Positions 15,201 through 21,695 of a DNA stretch of 22,674 nt are shown here, piece by piece. This stretch comes from Dehalococcoidia bacterium (GTDB lineage Bacteria; Chloroflexota; Dehalococcoidia; GIF9; AB-539-J10). Numbering within the stretch: the first letter of the stretch is position 1; the number at the start of each line of letters is the position of its first letter. The stretch covers positions 1-22,674 of the forward strand of contig JAUWGZ010000010.1 of the NCBI GenBank assembly GCA_030606165.1. Direction: 5' to 3'. Both the position numbers and the translations under genes were made by a program. The notes beneath the pieces are model-generated. The model was given only the letters and a program-made list of their open reading frames with translations, was not told the origin of the DNA and made no database searches.

Positions 15201-16582
15201 GTATTCTGCACACCTTGATACTGTTTAATCTCTTCGATATATAAGTCCAGGAACATCTTAGCTTTCTCTTCGGAGAACAGGGCAGGCCTATAAGTGAGAG
15301 AGAAATTTAGATTCTTATTGTAGATACCTGCGGCGATGCTCAGTCCCATCGGAGTTACCACTGGTGCCGAGCCAGTAACATTGAGTATTTTGGCGTTACC
15401 TATGTTCCGCACCGCCGGTTCCTCAGAGCCTAGTTTCGGCCAGATGAAGCCCACGTTAGTAATGAGAATAGTATCAACATATGTCCGGGTAATCATCAAG
15501 AACCGGCACATCCCCCTCATAACGAATAGAGGGAAGCGAGAGCAAAAGTAAAAGAAATAAACTAAGGAGAAGGCTATCCTATTACTCGTCGCATTTATGG
15601 TATTTGCTCTTACCTTTCTCAATAGCTTTGCGGGATCAACCCTATCTTTGGGCGTGGTGGGTAAGGAAAACCAGGATGCCTGATTAGAAACAACATAACG
15701 AAAACCCTTTGGGCTTATGTTTACTGGAGCCATTATGCGTATTTTTTTACTGGCTTTCCCGTGCATGCTATTCCACTTTTCCACCACTCGGTAACAAGCT
15801 GCCAGAAAAATATGGTTTAGCTCAACCCCGGCTACTCTGGCTTTGGATTGAATTTGCCCGAATTCCCTGGGACTTATAATCTTAAAACAAAAATGGAGTT
15901 CCCTGGACTGTCCCGACTTGTCATGGAAAACCCTTGTTGGGGGAGGGATGGCAGCTATAACAAAGCGATGGAAAAGACTGGAAATCATTTTTCTATAGTA
16001 ATGGTCTACCTTTGACCTCTGACTGTGGGCGAATTCCAGCAATTCATCTCCTTTACGATTTATGCGTATATCCCCAGACGATTTAGAACCCTTAGAAAGC
16101 TCGTTGTTATAATTCTCAATGACTTTCCTTACGAAAAGAAGAGCGCGGAGTCCGTCTGCTGCCGAGTGATGAAAGGTGAAAACCAGCGAGGATTCACGCT
16201 CGTTTTTCTTTAATAGAAGAACCCTCACCGGGAACTCCTTTTTAATATTGAGGGGCTGGTTCATCCAGGAGGAGAGATAGCTCTCATAGTTCGTGTCCTG
16301 GAATTGAGCCTGGTCTGCGATGCTCAGGACTCCCTTTCCAAGGTCTTCTTGTATTTCGCGGAAAGGTCTGAATTTTCTGCTGCGTAGAATCGTTCTCATA
16401 ACTGGATAAGCTTGCTGCGCCGAGAAAATCGCTTGATTCAATCTAACGTGCTCTATTTCCCCTTCGAAGTTTAGAATTACGTGAATAAGCATAGGCTCAT
16501 TTATGCTATCAAGAGCCAGCAGGCACTTATCAACGCAATTCAGCGGTATTGAACCAAGGGAGCTTTCCATTTTTCTTCGCAT
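15197..16582 (-). CDS. Condensation/acyltransferase-family protein (HHxxxDG)
   Basis: A 461-residue protein with the catalytic HHSAADG motif at residues 138-144 (FTFHHSAADGLRALL), the signature of the CoA-dependent acyltransferase superfamily. That superfamily includes NRPS condensation domains, PapA-type acyltransferases, alcohol acetyltransferases and wax ester/DGAT enzymes. The N-terminus (LNCVDKCLLALDS) and the central IMAPVNISPKGFRYVVSNQASWFSLP resemble alcohol acyltransferase-like members more than NRPS domains, and there are no adenylation or carrier domains. It could esterify the cluster's acyl product to an alcohol or glycerol (inference). Start 16582 or, equally, the ATG at 16570; neither has a clear Shine-Dalgarno. 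Coupled to the DUF362 gene by an ATGA overlap. Confidence 0.75.
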   Translation of the reverse strand: MRRKMESSLGSIPLNCVDKCLLALDSINEPMLIHVILNFEGEIEHVRLNQAIFSAQQAYPVMRTILRSRKFRPFREIQEDLGKGVLSIADQAQFQDTNYESYLSSWMNQPLNIKKEFPVRVLLLKKNERESSLVFTFHHSAADGLRALLFVRKVIENYNNELSKGSKSSGDIRINRKGDELLEFAHSQRSKVDHYYRKMISSLFHRFVIAAIPPPTRVFHDKSGQSRELHFCFKIISPREFGQIQSKARVAGVELNHIFLAACYRVVEKWNSMHGKASKKIRIMAPVNISPKGFRYVVSNQASWFSLPTTPKDRVDPAKLLRKVRANTINATSNRIAFSLVYFFYFCSRFPLFVMRGMCRFLMITRTYVDTILITNVGFIWPKLGSEEPAVRNIGNAKILNVTGSAPVVTPMGLSIAAGIYNKNLNFSLTYRPALFSEEKAKMFLDLYIEEIKQYQGVQNT

Positions 16583-16618
16583 AGTAGTCCGAAGCTAGAC
16601 CAAGCAAGGCAGGCTCCA

Positions 16619-16757
16619 GTAGTTGCCTGATTCACCAGGTTCTTCGCTTCTTGTCATTGCCTCACTATCGAGATTGCGGAGCCTGTTCCGAGGCTTAAGT
16701 GTGGAATCTCGCTCCTCGCAATGACAAAGAGACGACCCCAATAAATTGGGCAACTAC
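16619..16757. mobile_element. MITE-like palindromic element, copy 1
   Basis: A 139-bp non-coding element with perfect 9-bp terminal inverted repeats GTAGTTGCC / GGCAACTAC. Inner inverted arms TTGTCATTGC / CTCGCAATGACAA surround a diverged core. The element shares its end modules (CAATAAATTGGGCAACTAC, GTAGTTGCCTGATT) with the inverted copy at 21472-21627. No target duplication is obvious. It fills the gap between the SRPBCC gene and the acyltransferase gene. Confidence 0.7.
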
Positions 16758-16762
16758 ATTAT

Positions 16763-17182
16763 TTATTCCAACCCCTCGACCTTCTTTTTTACCGCTTGGG
16801 CAATCTCGGCTGAGACCGCTTGACCACCACGGCACGCCAGCCAGGCTAGAGCCCCCGAAACATCGCCACCAGTGGTAACCTTCGTCTTGCCATTTACAGG
16901 TTCCAGAGTGTAGAAGCGTGTCAAATTGGTACCCAGGGCTTTTCCTTGCATGACCACGGTCCGTTCTGGGACAAACTCAATGATCGTCATCAATAATGTA
17001 ACCGTAAGCCCGCTTACCTTAGCTGTGACAGAAAGCTGTGAGCCTGCTGTCAAAGGCCCCTTAGAGACTCTCTCAATCTTCTTGATGGACGGCATCCATT
17101 GGGGCCACTCTTCAAGCTTGTCTATCAGCGCCCAGACTTTCTCGACAGGAGCATTAATGTCGATGCTGCTCTCAAACCTCAT
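16763..17182 (-). CDS. SRPBCC (polyketide cyclase/START-like) family protein
   Basis: A 139-residue helix-grip fold protein. It opens MRFESSIDINAPVEKVWALI, then WPQWMPSIKKIE and later TRFYTLEPVNGKTKVTT, typical of the coat-protein-like SRPBCC family, which binds hydrophobic ligands in a deep cavity. The start is set to ATG 17182, ten bases after GGAGGAG (plus 17193-17199). An in-frame TTG at 17191 is too close to that site. Family members include polyketide cyclases and lipid binders, so a role with the neighbouring lipid cluster is attractive, but many members are unrelated to any pathway. Confidence 0.8.
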   Translation of the reverse strand: MRFESSIDINAPVEKVWALIDKLEEWPQWMPSIKKIERVSKGPLTAGSQLSVTAKVSGLTVTLLMTIIEFVPERTVVMQGKALGTNLTRFYTLEPVNGKTKVTTGGDVSGALAWLACRGGQAVSAEIAQAVKKKVEGLE

Positions 17183-17204
17183 GCCTGCCAAACTCCTCCC
17201 TTAT

Positions 17205-17240
17205 GTAGTATCATACAATATATTATATATTATTATGCAA
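17205..17240 (-). promoter_or_regulatory. Possible promoter of the SRPBCC gene
   Basis: On the minus strand TTGCAT (plus 17235-17240) and TATGAT (plus 17210-17215), 19 bases apart, lie in a very AT-rich tract upstream of the gene. The spacer is long, so this is tentative. Confidence 0.35.
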
Positions 17241-17358
17241 TCTAATGGGCTAGCCCAGTAAGTGTATCCTCTATGCCGATTTGCTTGGAAAAGCGATATA
17301 ACTTCAGGCAGGGAAAATACAGGAACGGAGATGGGAAGAGAGATTGTTTATTGTTTCC

Positions 17359-17385
17359 CTGACATCACCCATTATGTAGTATAAT
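17359..17385 (+). promoter_or_regulatory. Possible promoter of argC
   Basis: A perfect -10 TATAAT (17380-17385) with CTGACA (17359-17364) 15 bases before it. Initiation would be near 17391, downstream of the possible GTG at 17388, which favours ATG 17400 with a very short leader, as for rpsU. Confidence 0.45.
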
Positions 17386-17399
17386 GCGTGGAACATACT

Positions 17400-18443
17400 A
17401 TGCCACGAATAAAAGCAGGTATAATAAATGTCACCGGGTATGTTGGTGCTGAACTGGCTCGCTTACTTTGCCAACATCCCCAAGTAGAGCTCGTCACTGT
17501 CACCGGGAGAAGCGCAGCCGGGCAAAAATTAGGCGATGTTTTCCCTAACTTCGCGGGGACCGACTATATAATAAAAGCCGAGCTTGACAGCGAAATCGAC
17601 ATCGCCTTCTCAGCAATGCCCCATAAAAGCAGTGTAGACGTAGTACCATCTTTGCTAAAACAAGGCATCAAGGTTGTCGATGCCAGTGCTGATTTCAGAT
17701 TAAAGAACGCTGGCGAATATCCCAAATGGTATGGATTTACTCATCCATCGCCCGAGCTCTTGACAAAGGCGGTTTTTGGCTTACCCGAGCTGCATCGGGG
17801 GGAAATTGCCTCAGCCTCCCTGGTAGCAAACCCTGGCTGCTACAGCACCAGCGCTATCTTGGCCCTGGCACCCATAGTCAAAGAAGGACTTATTCATCCC
17901 GATATAGTGGTGGATAGCAAATCAGGTATCTCGGGCGCTGGCAGAACCCTGAGCCTGACTACTCATTATCCCGAGGCCGACGAGAACGCCCTTGCCTACT
18001 CCCTTGAAGGACACCGCCATTTGCCCGAGATAGAACAGGAATTAAAAACACTTAATCCGCTACTTTCTCCCTCAATAACCTTCGTGCCTCACCTGGTGCC
18101 AATGACCAGAGGCATACTGAGCACTTGCTATGCGAGATTAAGAGACGACAAATTGCTCAAAGACGCCAAGGCTGAAGAAAAGCTAAGCCAGATATACCGG
18201 GAATTCTACAAGCATGCCCCCTTCGTTCAAATAACGACCAAGCCTCCCCATACCAAGCATGTCCGGGGAACCAACCTTTGCCTTATTTATCCCACTGTCG
18301 ATTCGAAGACAGCCAGACTGATAGTCATTAGTTGTCTGGACAACCTCGTCAAGGGAGGGGCCGGACAGGCGGTGCAAAATATGAATCTGATGTTCGACCT
18401 TCCTGAGACCACAGGGCTGGAAGCTTTAGCCATTTACCCTTGA
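17400..18443 (+). CDS. argC: N-acetyl-gamma-glutamyl-phosphate reductase
   Basis: The third step of arginine synthesis: NADPH-dependent reduction of N-acetylglutamyl phosphate to the semialdehyde, in the cytosol. From ATG 17400 it has 347 residues, normal for ArgC. The N-terminus KAGIINVTGYVGAELARLL is the Rossmann motif, and the active-site cysteine lies in LVANPGCYSTSAIL. SGISGAGRTLS, EGHRHLPEIEQEL, FVPHLVPMTRGI and the C-terminal NLVKGGAGQAVQNMNLM are all diagnostic. The alternative GTG at 17388 is less likely because the probable transcript start lies after it. No other arg gene is in the window. The motif is usually TGYTG or TGYVG, so this copy looks intact and functional. Confidence 0.96.
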   Translation: MPRIKAGIINVTGYVGAELARLLCQHPQVELVTVTGRSAAGQKLGDVFPNFAGTDYIIKAELDSEIDIAFSAMPHKSSVDVVPSLLKQGIKVVDASADFRLKNAGEYPKWYGFTHPSPELLTKAVFGLPELHRGEIASASLVANPGCYSTSAILALAPIVKEGLIHPDIVVDSKSGISGAGRTLSLTTHYPEADENALAYSLEGHRHLPEIEQELKTLNPLLSPSITFVPHLVPMTRGILSTCYARLRDDKLLKDAKAEEKLSQIYREFYKHAPFVQITTKPPHTKHVRGTNLCLIYPTVDSKTARLIVISCLDNLVKGGAGQAVQNMNLMFDLPETTGLEALAIYP

Positions 18444-18794
18444 AATGTGCAGATTATTCCTCTACTTCTTATTTGGCTTAATCATTATGGCTACAGAAGG
18501 TAGCAGATGCCTTTCAATCCATTATCACCCTTTTTCCGGCACCCTCGTAAATTTTTCACGCTAAAAAGTGTCGACCCATTACGCTAACGTGGTGTTAACT
18601 CAGTGCCATTATATTATGTTAACTAAACTAGAATCCTCCGCACCCTTCTACAATTGTTGGAAAAGTTTTGTGTTTGGTGCTACCTGGGCAGCAGATGATA
18701 TAATAATCGGTACAGATGGGTGATTGACGCTTTCCAAAACATGAGTCATAGTATATTAATAGTATAGTATGGCATAACTGCGTAGTTTCAGAAG
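18444..18794 (+). promoter_or_regulatory. AT-rich intergenic region before the protease gene
   Basis: I see no gene in these 351 bases. They contain the octamer TGTTAACT twice (18593-18600 and 18617-18624, 24 bases apart), which occurs again at 21403-21410 before the next exported-protein gene. TTGACG at 18724-18729 and several TAGTAT or TATAGT boxes between 18749 and 18770 could form a promoter, but no spacing is ideal. No clear terminator for argC is visible. Confidence 0.35.
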
Positions 18795-21119
18795 ATGAAA
18801 AAAGAGAAAAAGCCCCTATTGTTCTTAGCACTGGTCCTTGTTGGTGCGCTGCTTTTTATCTCCGTCTCTGCTTCGACCGGTGAAAATCCTGGTCTCGGAA
18901 AGTCATTAACGGAAGCCAGAAGGGCCCTGGAACAAGAACTTTTGCCTCTGGCTGGAGCTGGCTTTGCTGGCATCACTCATTCAGAAGCTGAGTGCGAAGT
19001 CATCGTCCTTGTCGAGGATGAACAGACGAAGCAGAGGGTGCCGCGCTCCTTTGAAGGCTATGCTGTGCGGACGGAGGTTACCGGGAAAATACAAACACTT
19101 TCTACCCAGGTAGTAGAGCCCATAACCGATGTTGACGAGGAGAGGCAAGAAAAGGTCAGCACTCTGGTCGGCGGGGTAAGCCTGTCAGCTTGGGTCCCGA
19201 ACCTGTATTATGCCGGCACCCTGGGCATGGTCACCTACGACGACAAGATTTTGTCCAACGCCCATGTTATCGCTATGAATCCGGAGACGGGTGGGTTTCT
19301 CAACACAGGAACACGCATCATCCAACCCGGAAGTGGCGACGGGGGAACTACAGAAGACCGGGTGGGGGAACTCGAGGCATACATACCTATTGACTTCAAG
19401 TCTGGTGCGACAAACTATGCTGATGCTGCTATAGGCAGTATTGATAACGTTGATGATGCGTCTTCTGGCGAGCAGTTTGATGAAGGAGGTAATTACTGGG
19501 TTGAAGGGTGGACCGAGGTCTACGATGAAGATACCGTACGAAAATCTGGGCGGACGACCGGAGTAACCACCGGCGAGGTGACTCACACCAATGTCTCTGT
19601 CTCAGTTCAGTACGGCAGCCAACTGGCTTATTTCGTGGACCAGATTGTAGTAAAGCAAGAGAATTGGTCCTTCGCAGCGCCGGGTGATTCAGGCTCCGCC
19701 GTGGATAAAGACGGAGAGTTCGTGGGGCTAGTTTTTGCTGGCTCCGAAGACTGTGCGGTCATCTGCAAGGCAGAGTACATTATTGACGAACTTGGTATCG
19801 CTGTTGAGCCTCTGGAAGGTCAGTATAGCCTCACTATCTCCAGCACCCCCGGCGGCTCGGTAACTCCTACCGAGGGGATGCATATCTATGAAGATGGCGA
19901 AGAAGTCGATCTATTTGCTGAGCCTGACGAACACTATCACTTTGTAGAATGGACTGGCGATGTGGGCACTATTGGCAATGTCACCGCCGCCGAGACCACC
20001 ATCACCATGGACGGCAAATACAAAATCACCGCCAACTTTGAACTAGAAGAGGGTTGGTATAGCCTCACCACCTCCAGCACCGAAGGCGGCTCGGTAACTC
20101 AACCCGTCGAGAGGATTTCTGTCCATGCCGCTAACACTACGGTTCCCCTTGTCGCCGAGGCTGACACCGACAACCATTACCACTTTGTAGAATGGACTGG
20201 CGATGATGTGGATACTATTGGCAACGTCACCGCTGCCGAGACCACCATCTTCATGAATAACTCTTATTCCATCACCGCCAACTTCGAACTGGAAGAAGGT
20301 TGGTATAGCCTCACCACCTCCAGCACCGAAGGCGGCTCGGTAACCGACCCCGGTGAGGGGATTTCCATCCATGCCGCTAATACAACGGTCGACCTTGTTG
20401 CTGTGCCTGCCGAACACTATGAGTTTGCGAAGTGGACCGGCAATGTAAGCACCATCGCCGATGTTTATGCTGCCTCGACCAACATCGCCATGAACGCCTC
20501 CTACTCCATCACTGCCACTTTTGAGACGTGGCATCCCGAACCCATGGCACTATTGATGATATCCAGCACCAGAGGGGGCTCGGTAACAACCCCCGGTGAA
20601 GGGACATTCCTGTGTCCCCTCGGCGCCGATGTCAGCCTCGTGGCTGAGCCTGACGAAGGGGGCCAGTTTCTGAGGTGGACTGGCAATGTGGACACCATCG
20701 CCGATGTTAACGCTGCCTCGACCACCATCACCACAGACAGCCCCTACACCATCAGAGCCGATTTTAGTGGGGCCGGGTTGTGCTTCATCGCCACCGCCGC
20801 CTACGGCACCCCAATGGCCGAGGAAATAGAAATTTTGCGTGAGTTCCGAGATGAATACCTGCTTACCAGCCTGGCGGGAAAAACCTTGGTGGAGTTTTAC
20901 TACAAGGTCAGCCCACCAATAGCTGATTTCATAACTGAGCATCCCAGCCTGAAGCCGATAGTGAGGGCTGGGCTGCTGCCTGCTGTGGCTATGAGCACCG
21001 TAGCCGTCAACACTACTCCGACCGAGAAGATAGCCATAATAGGCTTGTTGGCGCTGGTTTCAGTGGCACTGGCCATATGGGCAACGAGACGGCGAGGCAG
21101 AGGTCCAGAGTACACCTGA
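18795..21119 (+). CDS. Secreted trypsin-like protease with InlB-type repeats and CFI-box C-terminus
   Basis: A 774-residue exported protein. Residues 1-27 are a signal peptide or anchor (MKKEKK then a hydrophobic run). About 125-335 is a chymotrypsin-fold protease with the full triad His157 (LSNAHVI), Asp210 (YADAAIG) and Ser299 (APGDSGSAV), plus the RKSGRTTGVTTG strand. Four repeats of about 72 residues follow (344-415, 422-497, 504-575, 586-657), with the pattern SSTxGGSV-P-G, VxLVAEPDE-Y-F-WTG, TIxxVxAAxTTI, YSITANF: the divergent InlB B-repeat family. The end has CFIATAAYGT (663-672), FRDEYLL, YKVSPPIA, a transmembrane helix (about 746-763) and an RRRGRG tail. This matches the CFI-box C-terminal sorting region known from automated annotation. 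I infer a cell-surface protease. Its peptide substrate is unknown. Confidence 0.88.
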   Translation: MKKEKKPLLFLALVLVGALLFISVSASTGENPGLGKSLTEARRALEQELLPLAGAGFAGITHSEAECEVIVLVEDEQTKQRVPRSFEGYAVRTEVTGKIQTLSTQVVEPITDVDEERQEKVSTLVGGVSLSAWVPNLYYAGTLGMVTYDDKILSNAHVIAMNPETGGFLNTGTRIIQPGSGDGGTTEDRVGELEAYIPIDFKSGATNYADAAIGSIDNVDDASSGEQFDEGGNYWVEGWTEVYDEDTVRKSGRTTGVTTGEVTHTNVSVSVQYGSQLAYFVDQIVVKQENWSFAAPGDSGSAVDKDGEFVGLVFAGSEDCAVICKAEYIIDELGIAVEPLEGQYSLTISSTPGGSVTPTEGMHIYEDGEEVDLFAEPDEHYHFVEWTGDVGTIGNVTAAETTITMDGKYKITANFELEEGWYSLTTSSTEGGSVTQPVERISVHAANTTVPLVAEADTDNHYHFVEWTGDDVDTIGNVTAAETTIFMNNSYSITANFELEEGWYSLTTSSTEGGSVTDPGEGISIHAANTTVDLVAVPAEHYEFAKWTGNVSTIADVYAASTNIAMNASYSITATFETWHPEPMALLMISSTRGGSVTTPGEGTFLCPLGADVSLVAEPDEGGQFLRWTGNVDTIADVNAASTTITTDSPYTIRADFSGAGLCFIATAAYGTPMAEEIEILREFRDEYLLTSLAGKTLVEFYYKVSPPIADFITEHPSLKPIVRAGLLPAVAMSTVAVNTTPTEKIAIIGLLALVSVALAIWATRRRGRGPEYT
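19824..20765 (+). repeat. Four tandem InlB-type repeats (protein and DNA level)
   Basis: Four units of 216-228 bases at 19824-20039, 20058-20285, 20304-20519 and 20550-20765. Units 2 and 3 share near-identical DNA, for example TATAGCCTCACCACCTCCAG and the following ACCGAAGGCGGCTCGGTAAC. Related units occur in the next gene at 21837-22055 and 22074-22292. Confidence 0.85.
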
Positions 21120-21126
21120 AGCTGAA

Positions 21127-21162
21127 AACCCTCTCCACTTGATGGAGAGGGTTAGGGTGAGG
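21127..21162 (+). terminator. REP-like hairpin after the protease gene
   Basis: A perfect 11-bp stem AACCCTCTCCA / TGGAGAGGGTT with a 5-base loop starts eight bases after the stop codon and is followed by AGGGTGAGG. The sequence is of a type widespread in bacterial genomes as a dispersed repeat. Without a T-run it may protect or end the transcript. A diverged copy lies in the DUF1015 gene (738-776). Confidence 0.55.
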
Positions 21163-21471
21163 CAAGGTGAGGGCGAAATCCTCCATTAGCCTGAAATACT
21201 ACCCAGTTGCATCAAAAGATATATCATTGCTCTTTAACTCTATAGTACGTCTTGGACACAGCGCAAAAACCATTGACAACTTCTCAGATATTATGGTAAC
21301 CTAAGATATAGTACTAGAAAACCAATATAGGGTTGGTGGTCAAGTGTGTGCGTCAGGGAGTTGCGGTAGTCCCCACGGTGCTGAGTCCAGCATATATAGA
21401 AATGTTAACTGGGCTCTTTTTCCTTGCCGCAGCAAAAACAACCTCCCTTTCGAAATCGAGGGCCACTGCGA

Positions 21472-21627
21472 GTCATAGCCGCCCAATTTATTGAAGTCGT
21501 CTCTCTGTCATTGCGAGGCTGCTGAAGGCAGCCGAAGCAATCCCGTGAGGGGTGTGGGATTGCCACGCCTCGATAAGTCGGGGCTCGCAATGACAGCAGG
21601 AAACAGCCTGATAAATCAGGCAACTAC
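21472..21627. mobile_element. MITE-like palindromic element, copy 2 (inverted)
   Basis: About 156 bp. The right end is CAGGCAACTAC (to 21627); the left end, GTCATAGCCGCCCAATTTAT, is a worn version of the other terminal repeat. Inner arms CTGTCATTGCGAGG / CTCGCAATGACAG surround further short palindromes (GGCTGCTGAAGGCAGCC). Compared with 16619-16757 it is the same element in reverse orientation with a longer core. Confidence 0.7.
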
Positions 21628-21695
21628 ATAAATGCCCAAAATTAAACGGAAAATCAAAATTAGACAACCTCAACTGTTACGAAAGAGGTGAAGTT

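Larger units (their letters stand above)
21120..21695. other. Intergenic region between the two exported-protein genes
   Basis: These 576 bases hold no gene I can support. Contents: a REP-like hairpin (21127-21162), TTGACA at 21273-21278 without a well-placed -10, one TGTTAACT octamer (21403-21410), and the MITE-like element (21472-21627). A Shine-Dalgarno AGAGGTG (about 21684-21690) precedes the lipoprotein gene. I looked for a riboswitch in 21300-21470 and could not name one. Confidence 0.5.

Noticed and set aside
21300..21470. Riboswitch or structured RNA before the lipoprotein gene
   Set aside because: I compared it by eye with GEMM and cobalamin-type patterns and saw no conserved core; only short local complementarity is present.
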